A stretch of DNA of 36,436 nt from Candidatus Brocadiaceae bacterium (GCA_003551305.1 PUMJ01000281.1:1-36436), one strand, 5' to 3'. Counted from the stretch's first letter, positions 17,898-28,998 are shown. Numbers and translations: made by a program. The notes: a model not told the origin generated them from the letters alone.

Positions 17898-19172
17898 ATG
17901 CCGATAACCGACTACGGCTCCGAACTGGATGCGCGGGTACGCCGGCTTGTGCGCGAGGATTTCACGCCACACTTCGGCGAGTTGCGCGACACCTTCCCGT
18001 CCAGTCCCCTCTGGCTGCGGCTGCGGGAGCTGGGCACCGACCTCTGGCTCGACACCGGCGCACTCGACGACATAAGCGACCTGTGGACACGCGAGATGGG
18101 CGCGCTCACCACCAACAACACTCTGCTGAACCGCGAGGTGCAGACGGGCGTCTATGATGGCCTCATCGAGCGCGCGGCCGAACTGCTGGACGAGTTCCCG
18201 GACCTCTCCGAGCAGGACCGGAAGCTCGAGTTCGCCTTCATCCTCAACGCCCGCCACGGGCTGCGGCTGGTGGAGGAGTTCGACGCTTACGTCTCGGTCG
18301 AAGAGCACACCGACCTGGCCTCCGACGTCGCGGGCGCGGTCCGCTACGCGCGGCGGTTCCAGGCGGTCAGCCCCGAGCGCTTCATCGTCAAGATACCCCT
18401 TTCGCCGGCGGGGCTGCTGGGCACGCGGCGGGCCCGCCGGGCGGGCGTGCCCGTCAACCACACGCTGGGCTTCTCCGCGCGGCAGAACTACGTCGTCGCC
18501 CGCATTGCTGAGCCCGCTTTCGTCAACGTCTTTATGGGCCGGCTCAACGCCTTCGTGGCGGACAACCGCCTCGGCGACGGCGCCTGGGTGGGGGAGAAGG
18601 CCACCCTGGCCAGCCAGCGCGTCATCCGGGAGTTGCGGGACCGGCACGGCCTGGAGACGCGCCAGATCGGCGCCAGCTTCCGCGAGGGAGGGCAGGTCCG
18701 GGACCTGGCGGGGATGGACGTGATGACCGTGCCGCCGAAGGTCGCGCGCGAGTTCCTCGACCTGGGACTCGACCCCGCCGACCTGGCGGACCGGACCGAC
18801 GAGAGCTACGAGCCGCCGCTCAACGAGGAGGTGGACCCGGAGACCGTCAGGCTCAACACCCTGTGGGAGGTCGGCGAGGACCTGCGCGAGTGCGTGGACG
18901 CCCTGCTGGAGGAGGACCTGGACCGGTTCGATCCGGACCGGCTGCTCGACTTCTTCGCCGAGCACGGCTGCGGCGACGTGCTGGTGCGCTGGAGCGACCG
19001 GCAGGTCAGCACCAGCGCCGAGGAGGGCAAGATACCCGACCTGGACAACTGGCGCGACCTGCTGGCCGAGGGCGCCGTCGGGCTGGACAGCCTGATGAAC
19101 CTGGCCGGCTGGAACAGCTTCAGTGCCGACCAGCAAGCCATGGACGAACGCGTCCGCCAGATCACCGGGTAG
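17898..19172 (+). CDS. Transaldolase-family protein with about 150-residue C-terminal extension
   Basis: LWLDTGALDDISDLWTREMGALTTNNTLL resembles the transaldolase 'DTad...GvTTNPsLl'; 'FIVKIPLSPAGLLGTRRARRAGVPVNHTLGFSARQNYVVARIAEPAFVNVFMGRLNAF' matches the Schiff-base Lys/'vN.TL.FS..QA'/'VGR' region. Confidence 0.7.
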   Translation: MPITDYGSELDARVRRLVREDFTPHFGELRDTFPSSPLWLRLRELGTDLWLDTGALDDISDLWTREMGALTTNNTLLNREVQTGVYDGLIERAAELLDEFPDLSEQDRKLEFAFILNARHGLRLVEEFDAYVSVEEHTDLASDVAGAVRYARRFQAVSPERFIVKIPLSPAGLLGTRRARRAGVPVNHTLGFSARQNYVVARIAEPAFVNVFMGRLNAFVADNRLGDGAWVGEKATLASQRVIRELRDRHGLETRQIGASFREGGQVRDLAGMDVMTVPPKVAREFLDLGLDPADLADRTDESYEPPLNEEVDPETVRLNTLWEVGEDLRECVDALLEEDLDRFDPDRLLDFFAEHGCGDVLVRWSDRQVSTSAEEGKIPDLDNWRDLLAEGAVGLDSLMNLAGWNSFSADQQAMDERVRQITG

Positions 19173-19184
19173 GACGCCACCGCC

Positions 19185-19199
19185 GCCCGGGAACCGGGC
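19185..19199. terminator. Short perfect hairpin (GCCCGG-GAA-CCGGGC) between convergent genes
   Basis: 6-bp perfect stem with GAA loop, 13 nt after the transaldolase-like stop codon. No U-tract, so intrinsic termination is uncertain. Confidence 0.3.
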
Positions 19200-19321
19200 T
19201 GCCGGCATGCTGCGCTCCTCAGGGTGTGCCGAAGAGGCACGACGCGAGGCATAGCGCGCTTTCGCTCCGCCTGGTGGCGGGGGCGGGCGCAGCGGTTGGT
19301 CGGCGTCTCCCCGCGGCGAGT

Positions 19322-20152
19322 TCAGGCTTCGGCGGCGCGCCATTCCCCCCACGGGCATTCGGGATAGAACCACTCCAGGGCCCGGACGGCTTCCTGCGGG
19401 GCCTCCTGCAGCACGGGGGTGCGCTCGACCAGGAAGTAGTGCAGGTCGTCGGGCGTCATACGGTATGTGGCCAGCAGCACGTCCAGCGGCGTGCGGTCAC
19501 GGAAGAATTCGTTGATAAGTTCCTCGTTGCCCTCACACCGGCTGCGCACGGTGTCCAGGTCCAGCCTCCGGGCCAGGGCCGGGTTGCTGCGCACGCTGGG
19601 GTAGGTCTTCAGCCCGCCCAGGTGGGAGAACAGCAGATAGCGCTCGTAGTAGGTCTCGTGGCGGGGATTGATGGTGATGCACAGGTCATTGGCGTTCAGG
19701 ACGAGCGTGGCCAGGTCAAAAACGCGCTTCATCATCAGAAGCAGCATGGACAGGGACCTTCGGATCTCCAGACGCCGGTCCGCCAGCATGGTGACCTCCG
19801 CGACGGACCTGCCCTGGTCTCGGAGCTTCTGCACTTCCGCATGGTAAATCTCATCCATGGGCAGGCCGATGGGGCTGTCGGGGACGAGTGAGACGGTGGC
19901 GATAATCTGCCGGCTTCGCAGCACCGCCACGAACGTGACCGTCGTGGGGAAGGCGTTGAAGACAGAGAGCCGCATGCGGGAGGGATCTGGCGGCACGTAG
20001 CCGCGCTGCAGATAGCTGGAGTAGACCAGGCGGTAGGCATCCTCCAGTTCCTGCCGCGACGCGGCGGGCCTCACCGTCAGCTCCTCGGATCTGAGATCGA
20101 ACCGCTTCCGCGCTCGGCGCCTCTTTCCGGCCACGGTCCCTTCTCCCCGCAT
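19322..20152 (-). CDS. FeeM-type N-acyl amino acid synthase / exosortase-associated acyltransferase-like GNAT protein
   Basis: 'DAYRLVYSSYLQRGYVPPDPSRMRLS', 'TTVTFVAVLRSRQIIATVSLVPDSPIGLPMDEIYHAEVQKLRDQGRSVAEVTMLADRR', 'CITINPRHETYYERYLLFSHLGGLKTYPSV' fit the FeeM/TIGR03694-like pattern. Confidence 0.72.
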   Translation of the reverse strand: MRGEGTVAGKRRRARKRFDLRSEELTVRPAASRQELEDAYRLVYSSYLQRGYVPPDPSRMRLSVFNAFPTTVTFVAVLRSRQIIATVSLVPDSPIGLPMDEIYHAEVQKLRDQGRSVAEVTMLADRRLEIRRSLSMLLLMMKRVFDLATLVLNANDLCITINPRHETYYERYLLFSHLGGLKTYPSVRSNPALARRLDLDTVRSRCEGNEELINEFFRDRTPLDVLLATYRMTPDDLHYFLVERTPVLQEAPQEAVRALEWFYPECPWGEWRAAEA

Positions 20153-20238
20153 GGTCTGGACGTCGGTTAGGCCATCCGCCGACCCGCTGCACCCCCGGTC
20201 TGCATTCCGGCCCGCAGGCATACCCATGAGAACAGGGC

Positions 20239-20267
20239 ATTATACGAATCGCTCGTTCGGTTTACAA
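20239..20267 (-). promoter_or_regulatory. Putative sigma70-type promoter TTGTAA-N17-TATAAT for the FeeM-like gene
   Basis: Minus strand: -35 at 20262-20267, -10 (perfect TATAAT) at 20239-20244, about 80 bp upstream of the start. Confidence 0.5.
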
Positions 20268-20346
20268 TCCTTTTTTTGGCCGACACCGCGCACACCGCCG
20301 GGCAACGGTCGGCCTCGGCGCACTCGCTGTCCGCCCGGAGCGCCGC

Positions 20347-20377
20347 CGTGTTGAATATATCCAACATGCGTGTTGAA
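20347..20377 (+). promoter_or_regulatory. Candidate upstream activating sequence: two CGTGTTGAA half-sites 22 bp apart
   Basis: CGTGTTGAA at 20347-20355 and 20369-20377. The first lies in the near-perfect dyad TGTTGAATATATCCAACA (20349-20366). They sit 148 and 126 bp upstream of the -24/-12 element at 20495. Confidence 0.65.
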
Positions 20378-20494
20378 TTCCATGCGACACAGCCGGTACG
20401 GGACAACATGAGGACGACCTGGCAGAAGAACTCTCGACCGGCCCTGGAGGCCGCAGAGGACGTTACTGACCGCCTCGACGGAAGCTGCCAAAGC

Positions 20495-20510
20495 TGGCAT
20501 AAGGTTTGCG
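20495..20510 (+). promoter_or_regulatory. Candidate sigma54 (-24/-12) promoter TGGCATAAGGTTTGCG
   Basis: GG-N10-GC spacing with TGGCA and TTGC blocks; immediately upstream of the degenerate NtrC-like gene. Confidence 0.7.
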
Positions 20511-20525
20511 AAAGTGTGGGGCACA

Positions 20526-21914
<1,389 letters not shown>

Positions 21915-22055
21915 AACTGCAGACCTGACACGCCTGTGCCGGCGCCGAGGTCACAAGCCACTTCGGGGGGGCCGCAGGCCATAGACGAGCGGTGACGATT
22001 TCTGGAGCCGGGACGGCGCCGGCGGCGTCGGCCCGGGGGTCATCGAACGACGGTT

Positions 22056-22442
22056 GTGTTCCTGTCATGCAGGGTCCACCCATTGGATGGCGAAAGGGAA
22101 CGAAGGAAATGGCCACGCCTCGAGTTGAAGCTCAACGTTGAGTTTGCCGTCCGAGACGACGACTGCGAGTCGAGCGGCCACGGAGTAACCGAGAATGTCT
22201 CTGCGGGTGGCATCTATTTTGTCACCCCGGACTGGCGCGCGCTCCATGTGGGAGAGGACGTCGCCCTGCGGCTGTCCGGGCTGAGCGGCTACAATGAGGG
22301 CGCACTCTTCAGAACCCTGCGTGGCGAGGCAAAGATAGTCAGGCTGGAGCCACCCGAACAGCGGCGCGCCGGCCGTCCGGCCGGTGTGGCCGTGCGGTTC
22401 GAAGAACGCCCACGCGTCGAGCTTTACCGCACGCCCGCCTGA
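22056..22442 (+). CDS. PilZ domain protein (putative c-di-GMP receptor)
   Basis: RKWPR (RxxxR) followed by 'ENVSAGGIYF' (NxSxxG) and a C-terminal beta-strand pattern. GTG start at 22056 or TTG at 22083. Confidence 0.78.
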   Translation: MFLSCRVHPLDGERERRKWPRLELKLNVEFAVRDDDCESSGHGVTENVSAGGIYFVTPDWRALHVGEDVALRLSGLSGYNEGALFRTLRGEAKIVRLEPPEQRRAGRPAGVAVRFEERPRVELYRTPA

Positions 22443-22487
22443 ACGCCGCATGCCCGCGGGCGACCGCACAGGTCCAATGGCGGCCGC

Positions 22488-23855
22488 TCAGGCGTCCATG
22501 ATGTCGTATTCATGTAATTTGTTGTACAGGGTCGTGCGGTTGACCTCGAGCTGCCGGGCCGCCTCTTTGCGGTTGCCGTCCGTGGCCTCCAGCGCCTTCA
22601 GGATCAGCTTCCGCTCCACGCGTTTCATGGCTTTTTTCAGCGGCACGACCTTCCCGTCGGGCAACAGCGGCTCCTCCGGTGGGGCCTGATCCACCGAGAT
22701 GTCCTCCGCCGTGATGTAGGGGGCCCGCGCCAGCAGAACGGCACGCTGCATGACGTTCTCCAGTTCGCGCACGTTGCCCGGCCAGTCGTACCCGGTCAGC
22801 AGCCGCATGGCATCTTCGTTGATGCCCTTGATGTCCTGGCGGGCGCTGCTGCGGTATTTTTCGACGAAATGATGGGCCAGCGGAGGTATCTCGTCCCGGC
22901 GCTCGCGCAGCGGCGGCAGGGTTATGTTCATGACGTTCACGCGGTAGTAGAGGTCCTCGCGAAACTCCTCTTGCTGGACCAGTTCGGCCAGGTCCTGGTT
23001 GGTGGCCAGTATGAGTCGGACGTCCACCTCGCGGGTGTCGTTGCTGCCGACGGGCTCGAACTTGAAGCTCTCCAGCACGCGCAGCAGCTTCATCTGCAGA
23101 GACGGGCTGGCCAGGGATATCTCATCCAGGAACAGCGTGCCCTTGTGGGCGGCCTCGAAGCGGCCGCGCTTATTGGCCACCGCGCCGCTGAAGGCGCCCT
23201 TGACGTGGCCGAACAGTTCGCTCTCCAGCAGTGTCTCCGGCAGCGTGCCGCAACTGACCTCGACGAAAGGCTGGCCCGCGCGGGGAGAGTTCATGTGGAT
23301 GGCGCGCGCCACCAGGGTCTTGCCGGTGCCGCTCTCACCGGTTATCAGCACGGTGGCGTCCGTGGCGGACATGACGTTCACCATGTCGAGCACGCGCTTC
23401 ATCCGCGGGTTACAGCAGACGAAGTTGTCCACCTGGAACGTCATGTTGAGCTGGCGGCGCAGGTCGTTGTTCTCTTCGAGCAACTGCTGCTGCTGCAGCG
23501 CCCTCTCGACGGTGAGCTTGACCTCGTCGTCGGCGATGGGCTTGGTGACGTAGTCGAACGCGCCCATCTTGATGGCGGTGACCGCGTCCTCGATGGTGCC
23601 GTATCCGGTCAGCATGATGACGGCGGTCGGCAGATTCAACTCCCGCACCTGGCTCAGCAGGTCGAACCCGCTGCCCTCCGGGAGCCTGACGTCCGTGATG
23701 GCAACGCGGAACCGCTCGCTCCCCAGCAGGTTGCGGGCCTGCTCGAGGGTCTCGGCCGCTCGCACCTGGTATCCCTCCAGGCGCAGAAACTCCGAAAGGC
23801 TCTTCAGCACGATCAGATCGTCGTCCAGTACCAGCACGGGCGTCTTATCCGGCAT
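22488..23855 (-). CDS. Sigma54-dependent response regulator, NtrC family
   Basis: Receiver '[11 protein letters not shown]...[11 protein letters not shown]...KPI', '[15 protein letters not shown]', '[13 protein letters not shown]', '[11 protein letters not shown]', '[30 protein letters not shown]', Fis-type HTH '[23 protein letters not shown]'. Confidence 0.97.
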   Translation of the reverse strand: MPDKTPVLVLDDDLIVLKSLSEFLRLEGYQVRAAETLEQARNLLGSERFRVAITDVRLPEGSGFDLLSQVRELNLPTAVIMLTGYGTIEDAVTAIKMGAFDYVTKPIADDEVKLTVERALQQQQLLEENNDLRRQLNMTFQVDNFVCCNPRMKRVLDMVNVMSATDATVLITGESGTGKTLVARAIHMNSPRAGQPFVEVSCGTLPETLLESELFGHVKGAFSGAVANKRGRFEAAHKGTLFLDEISLASPSLQMKLLRVLESFKFEPVGSNDTREVDVRLILATNQDLAELVQQEEFREDLYYRVNVMNITLPPLRERRDEIPPLAHHFVEKYRSSARQDIKGINEDAMRLLTGYDWPGNVRELENVMQRAVLLARAPYITAEDISVDQAPPEEPLLPDGKVVPLKKAMKRVERKLILKALEATDGNRKEAARQLEVNRTTLYNKLHEYDIMDA

Positions 23856-23863
23856 CTTTCCCC

Positions 23864-25960
23864 CTACTCCTCCGATTCGTCAATGGGCACGGTGACTTCA
23901 AAGGTCGCGCCCTCTTCGGAGGGCAACAGGCGGATGGAGCCGCCGCGGCTGCTGAGCAGGTCTTTGCACGTCGCCAACCCCAGGCCGACACCGTTGCCTT
24001 CCCGCTTGGTTGTGAAGAAGGGCTCGAATATCTTCTCGCGTATCTCCTCCGGCACGCCGGGGCCGTTATCCGAGACCAGCATGCAGTAGTGACCGTCCTC
24101 GCGGGAAGCCTTCAGGCGGAGCGTGCCGCCGTCCTCCATTGCATCCACGGCATTGCGGATCAGGTTTTCCAGCACTTCCGGCAGCTCGATGCCTTTGTAA
24201 AGCGGCATATCGTCCTCGACTTCGATCTCGACTTCGACACCGCATTCCCGGGCCCTGTCCTGGTAGAACGCCAGCGAGTCCCGGAGCAGTTGCTCGATGC
24301 CGATGGGCTCCTGCCGGCCGGGATGGCTGCGGGAGAAGGCAAGCAGTTGGGTCACGATGTTGCCCATCCGCAGCAGCCCCTTGCGGCTTTCCTGCAGGTA
24401 GGAGCGCGCCTTGTCGGGATCCTCCTCCATGCAGCGCATGGTCAGGTGAAGAAACCGGAGGATGCCGTCCAGGGGGTTGTTCAACTCGTGGGCCACCTTG
24501 GCGGCTATCTTGCCGATGAGCGCCAGGCGCTCGGCGGCCGAGAGCTTCTCCTCCATCTCGACGTCCTCGGTCACATCGCGCACCGTGAGGATGCCGCCGA
24601 TGACGGCACCCATCGAGTCTCGCAGGGGCGAGCCGTGGATGTCAAGTATGACCGTACTCTCCTCCCGGTCGTAGCGGACACGCTGCAGGCGGAACTCCTC
24701 GCCCTCCACGACGTTGCGCAACCGGTCGTGCCACCGCTCGGGGTCAACGTCGAGGCCGTTGTCCACGGGGCCGTTTGCCAGCTCGAGCTCATCGGCCGCC
24801 GAGGCGCCCAGAAAGCTCTGGGCGGCCGCGTTGCAGGAACGCACGTGCAACTCCGGATCGTAGGCCACCACGCCGACGGGAATGCTGTCCAGGATGTCGG
24901 AGCTGAGGACGCGGAGCGCCTCGACCTGGGTGTCTTTTTCGACCACCAGGTCGGAGCAGGACTTGAAGACGCCCGTGATGCGCTCGTTGAAAAACTGGAG
25001 TTCTGACAGCACCCTGAGCGGCAGCAACAAGGCGCCGAGTTTCTGAGACAGCGTCTGAGCCAACCGGAGGTCCTCCGGCTGGAAAGGCCGGCCGCCCCGC
25101 CGCATGGTAACGCAGACGACCCCGAAAAGCTGCTCCCCGTGGCTCATGGGCGTGGCCAGGCAACTGAAGTCCGGGTAGCGCTCCGAGGGCCGGTCCTGCA
25201 GGCGGGGGATCTTGCGCGTGTCGGTGACCAGGATTGGTTCCTGCACTTCGGCCACCCAGCCGGCCAGCCCTTCGCCCAGCTTCTGGCGAAGCCCGAGCCG
25301 GCTCTCCCGCTCCGGCCCTTCGGCGGCTTTCAGCACCAGGGTCTCGGCGCGCTCGTCCCACAGGTAGATGCTGCCGGCTTCGCATTCCAGCAGGTCCATC
25401 TGGCGGTGAAGGGCCGCCTCCAGCAGCGCATCAACATCCGTCAACCCGGAGAGGGCCCGGGCGAACTCCATGACTTTCCGGGCGGTCTCGTCCTGGCGCT
25501 TGCCGGCGGCGCCCGTGACGTGCAGAGGGAAGTCAGGGCTGCCCCGCCGCTCGCGCAACTGGCTGCCCCATCGGTAACCCTCCGGCTGGAGGAACTGGCG
25601 CACCTGCTGCACGTCGGCTGAGCTGTCGAGCGCCCCCTCAACGCAGAAGATGCGCTCGCGGCCGAGCCGTTGGGCCAGCGATCGGCCGACGCCATCTACG
25701 CCGCTGGGATAGAAAACGAGGAACTTCGCGCCGGGGAGGCGTTCGCCGGCTTCCTCGATCAGGTCTTCGAATCCGTCGGGCGCCCCTGAGTCCACGGCCA
25801 CCAGCAGCGCCGCGCAAAGGTCGGGATCGGCGCTATCGAGCGCCTCGGCGAGCGAACCAACCTCTTGAACTTCGTATCCTTTCAGCCCGACCGCTTTCCG
25901 GAGGGACTCTGCCGACGCCCCGCCGGCGTTTACGACAACGATCTGTTCTCGCACGCTCAT
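23864..25960 (-). CDS. Sensor histidine kinase (pseudo-receiver-like N-terminus, GAF, PAS, HisKA, HATPase_c)
   Basis: GAF '[14 protein letters not shown]...[10 protein letters not shown]'; PAS; H-box '[21 protein letters not shown]'; N-box '[12 protein letters not shown]'; '[39 protein letters not shown]'. Confidence 0.95.
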   Translation of the reverse strand: MSVREQIVVVNAGGASAESLRKAVGLKGYEVQEVGSLAEALDSADPDLCAALLVAVDSGAPDGFEDLIEEAGERLPGAKFLVFYPSGVDGVGRSLAQRLGRERIFCVEGALDSSADVQQVRQFLQPEGYRWGSQLRERRGSPDFPLHVTGAAGKRQDETARKVMEFARALSGLTDVDALLEAALHRQMDLLECEAGSIYLWDERAETLVLKAAEGPERESRLGLRQKLGEGLAGWVAEVQEPILVTDTRKIPRLQDRPSERYPDFSCLATPMSHGEQLFGVVCVTMRRGGRPFQPEDLRLAQTLSQKLGALLLPLRVLSELQFFNERITGVFKSCSDLVVEKDTQVEALRVLSSDILDSIPVGVVAYDPELHVRSCNAAAQSFLGASAADELELANGPVDNGLDVDPERWHDRLRNVVEGEEFRLQRVRYDREESTVILDIHGSPLRDSMGAVIGGILTVRDVTEDVEMEEKLSAAERLALIGKIAAKVAHELNNPLDGILRFLHLTMRCMEEDPDKARSYLQESRKGLLRMGNIVTQLLAFSRSHPGRQEPIGIEQLLRDSLAFYQDRARECGVEVEIEVEDDMPLYKGIELPEVLENLIRNAVDAMEDGGTLRLKASREDGHYCMLVSDNGPGVPEEIREKIFEPFFTTKREGNGVGLGLATCKDLLSSRGGSIRLLPSEEGATFEVTVPIDESEE

Positions 25961-26178
25961 CTTTCCACCCCCTCGCGCCCCGGTTCTTCCTGATGGGCCG
26001 CCCCGTCGCATAACAGCGAGCCGGGGGCCGCCTTCGCCTGAACTGCCGTGCTCCCCAGAACCGGAGGTTCTCCCCAGCCGCAGTCGAGCGTCGCCCGAAA
26101 AAGCGCAAAGCGCTGCGAGCCGCGCGCGACCGGACGCGGCCGCCTGACACGACCCCGCAGAATGCGAACATCGGCTCG

Positions 26179-26206
26179 ATTATAGCGCATGCTCGGCACC
26201 TGTCAA
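26179..26206 (-). promoter_or_regulatory. Full-consensus sigma70 promoter TTGACA-N16-TATAAT upstream of the histidine kinase/response regulator genes
   Basis: Minus strand: -35 TTGACA at 26201-26206, -10 TATAAT at 26179-26184. Implies a leader of about 210 nt before the kinase start (25960). Confidence 0.7.
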
Positions 26207-26209
26207 GTT

Positions 26210-26434
26210 TGCTGACACAGCATCGGAGGGGTCCGGGCGGCGCAGACCGGCCTCACCCAGCTCCTCCCATACCCTGTCCATCACCTGCATCACCTCGACC
26301 CCCTCCTGCGCCGTCACGGGGGCTCTTCATCCGTCACCAGATGCGGCCGCGTGCGGCATGACAAAACACGCACCCCTGCATATCCCAATTCGGAAAGCCG
26401 CTCGCGCCGGTCACAAGTACTTTCATCGAGTCTC
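26210..26434 (-). pseudogene. Gene-remnant scar: epimerase N-terminus fused near a frameshifted Gfo/Idh/MocA-like C-terminus
   Basis: Minus strand encodes 'MKVLVTGASGF' then unrelated sequence. In other frames 'LVTDEEPP' and 'VTAQEGVEVMQVMDRVWEELGEAGLRRP' would join if one base were added at the C5 run. Confidence 0.5.
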
Positions 26435-27619
26435 CGATCGAAGCTCCCGTTGATGTGTGCGCACTGAAGCCAGCACGCGTTCGGCATTCCTGCGCCACGT
26501 ATGCTCTTTGAGGACTTGCTCGCGCGCCCGGCACCCCAGGCGGCCGCGCAAATCGCTGTCGCCGGCCAATCGCCGAACGGCCTCCGTGAATGAGTCAGGG
26601 CACCCGGGTTGGAACAGGATCCCCGTCCGCCCATGCTCGATGACCTCTTCGATGGCGGGGGTTGCGGGGGCCACCACGGCCGCGCCCATGGCCATGTACT
26701 CGAAGAGCTTGACGGGCGAGTTGAACGAGGCGCAACCGGGCAGCACCGCGATGTCCATCGCGCGGACGAAACGCGGCACGTCGGGGTGCTCGACGCGTCC
26801 GGGCATCCAGAAGACCTCCTGCAGGCCGCTCTGCTCGATAAGGGCCTCAACTGCTGGACGCTCCACGCCGTCGCCCACCAGCAGCCAGCGCAACGCCGGT
26901 GCTTCCCGTCGCAAAGCGGCGGCGGCCTCGACGAGTTCGCCCAGGCGATGGTAGGCAAGAAAGGAACCGACATAGCCCACTACCACTGACTGTGGACCCA
27001 CGTTGGCCGGCCCGGGGACGGGGTCCGTGGCGTCCGGGTCGAACCGGGCCGGGTCAATGGCGTTCTGGCAGACGCAGACGCGGTCCGCAGGGAAGCCCAG
27101 GCGTTGCAGTTTGCGATGGAATTCGCGGGACACCGTAACAATGACCGTTGCCTGCCGCGCAACCCACCGCTCGACACGGCGGGCGAAATCCCCGAGGGCA
27201 AGCGGACGGAAGCGACCGAGGTCGGCCGTGACGTTGACCTCCTGGACGATGGGCACGCCCCACTTGCGCGCCAGCCACGTGGGCGCGATGCTGTTGGAAG
27301 TGGCGCGCTCGTAGATGAGGTCGGGCTTCCGGCGGCCGGCCCGCCGTTCCATGTCTCCGAGCGAGTAAGCGTTATAGGCGATCTCTCCCAGCTCGAACGC
27401 CACGGGGGGCGTCCGGCGCGCGGCGTACTTCAGCCCTCGGCGCAGCACTCCGTCGCTCCCGCTGCCCGCCGGCACGGTTCCGTTGCGCTCCGGCGCACAG
27501 CCGGGCGGGCTGCTTATCTCCACCGTGTGGCCCAGCTCCCGCATGGCGTTCACCATGCCCATGATGTGCACGCCCTCGACGCGGTCGCCGGCCGTACGAT
27601 GGTGGTAGAGGATGTGCAT
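26423..27619 (-). CDS. Glycosyltransferase family 4
   Basis: 'MHILYHHRTAGDRVEGVHIMGMVNAMRELGHTVEISSPPG', 'VVVGYVGSFLAYHRLGELVEAAAAL', 'VLPGCASFNSPVKLFEYMAMGAAVVAPATPAIEEVIEHGRTGILFQPG'. Confidence 0.93.
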   Translation of the reverse strand: MHILYHHRTAGDRVEGVHIMGMVNAMRELGHTVEISSPPGCAPERNGTVPAGSGSDGVLRRGLKYAARRTPPVAFELGEIAYNAYSLGDMERRAGRRKPDLIYERATSNSIAPTWLARKWGVPIVQEVNVTADLGRFRPLALGDFARRVERWVARQATVIVTVSREFHRKLQRLGFPADRVCVCQNAIDPARFDPDATDPVPGPANVGPQSVVVGYVGSFLAYHRLGELVEAAAALRREAPALRWLLVGDGVERPAVEALIEQSGLQEVFWMPGRVEHPDVPRFVRAMDIAVLPGCASFNSPVKLFEYMAMGAAVVAPATPAIEEVIEHGRTGILFQPGCPDSFTEAVRRLAGDSDLRGRLGCRAREQVLKEHTWRRNAERVLASVRTHQRELRSETR

Positions 27620-27641
27620 GGGTTCCTGACAGGTCCGTTCT

Positions 27642-28790
27642 CTAAGTTGATCCCGATGAGGGTGCGCCGGCGCCTCGGCGCGCGGCCGCTTCGACGGCGC
27701 CGTCATCATCCCCCTCCTGGGCCGTCCCGTCGAGCAGGGCGTCTATCCAGCGGACCCTCACGGGCTCTGTGACCGACTCGCCGTCCGCCCTCCCCGCAAC
27801 GAACCAGGTGTAGTAGGCGGCCAGGAACTCCTCCGGCATGCGCTCGAACCGCCCCGCCGGCACAACGGTCCGCCCCAGCTCGCTCCGGAGCGCCTTCCGG
27901 TCGAGGGCGTCCGCCCAGAGGTGCAATCCCAGCCCCGCCTCGCGCAATATCCCGGCGTGCTCGCAGGAGCGCAGGCGGTTGTGATACGAGAGCCCGGAGC
28001 CGCCGAGCCACCGCCACGCGCCCTCCGAGAAGCGCAGGAAGTTCACCGTGGACCCCGTCAACTCGACGAAGTGGTCCCCGGGATTGAGGCGGTGGACCAC
28101 CAGCCCGTCCGGCCGCAGCATCCGCCCTATCTGCCGGTGGATCTCCCGCAGCTCAGCCGGCGGAATGTGCTCCAGCACGTTCGAACTGAAGACCACGTCA
28201 AAGCTCTCCGCCGGCAGCGGCCCCTCCGTCAGGTCGCACGGGCAGCGGTAGTCTATACCCGCCGCTTGAAGCACATCCTGAAGCTCCGCCGCCCGGCGCG
28301 CGGCGGACAGGAGCCGCCGGTGCCGCTCGCGCACCGTCTCCGCCTCTGCCCCGGCTCGACGCGCCATATCGTCCAGCATGGGTCCGAGTTCCTCGCCGGT
28401 CCGGATCAGGTTGCCGAGCCTCAGCCAGGGGTGGACGTCCACCGTCACAACGCTGCGGGCGCCCAGCAGATGCGCCATCACCGGCGTGAAGGGGAACCAG
28501 CCCGTGCCGACCTCCAGGACGTCCTTCCCGCTCAGGTCCCCCCCGGCGTGCCGATGGAGCCTGAACAGTTCGAGCGCCCGGCTGAACATCTCCGGGGCGT
28601 CCAGGCGATGCCGCCCCAGCAGCCGCTGCAGGTTGTAGTGGATCTGCTCGGCGAGCGGCAGGCGGCTCAGCAGGTTCACACCCACGGCCTTGGGCACCCA
28701 GAGTTTGGCCTTGAGGGCCTTTCTCAACCCCCGGGCAGTCCCGCGGCCGGCGCCCTGCGCTGCTCCCCCCTCCGGTGCACCTTTCGGCAT
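27642..28790 (-). CDS. Class I SAM-dependent methyltransferase
   Basis: 'DVLEVGTGWFPFTPVMAHLLGARSVVTVDVHPWL', 'FDVVFSSNVLEHIPPAELREIHRQIGRMLRPDGLVVHRLNPGDHF'. Start uncertain (Met 28790 chosen; ORF extends to 28895). Confidence 0.85.
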   Translation of the reverse strand: MPKGAPEGGAAQGAGRGTARGLRKALKAKLWVPKAVGVNLLSRLPLAEQIHYNLQRLLGRHRLDAPEMFSRALELFRLHRHAGGDLSGKDVLEVGTGWFPFTPVMAHLLGARSVVTVDVHPWLRLGNLIRTGEELGPMLDDMARRAGAEAETVRERHRRLLSAARRAAELQDVLQAAGIDYRCPCDLTEGPLPAESFDVVFSSNVLEHIPPAELREIHRQIGRMLRPDGLVVHRLNPGDHFVELTGSTVNFLRFSEGAWRWLGGSGLSYHNRLRSCEHAGILREAGLGLHLWADALDRKALRSELGRTVVPAGRFERMPEEFLAAYYTWFVAGRADGESVTEPVRVRWIDALLDGTAQEGDDDGAVEAAARRGAGAPSSGST

Positions 28791-28890
28791 CAGCACTCGC
28801 TCGCGCGCAAAAGAACCGGGATTTCCTCGAAGCCCCGCGCCACCAGACACGGCGACGAAGCACACGCATGGTGCGGGTTCGGTCAACATG

Positions 28891-28906
28891 TGCAATGCGC
28901 GTGCCG
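28891..28906 (-). promoter_or_regulatory. Candidate sigma54 (-24/-12) promoter CGGCACGCGCATTGCA
   Basis: Minus strand. Matches TGGCACG-N4-TTGCW at every defined base except the first; upstream of the methyltransferase/GT4 genes. Confidence 0.78.
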
Positions 28907-28998
28907 TGCAGATGTAAACGGCGTGCCGACAGCGCTCATCGGGCTGCGGGCGGCCCTCAGGGCGTGCCCCGGCCCCCAGCGCCCCGGCAGCCGCTGGG

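Noticed and set aside
17778-19373. 531-aa minus-strand ORF opposite the transaldolase-like gene
   Set aside because: Antisense shadow; the plus strand has promoter, Shine-Dalgarno sequence and family motifs.
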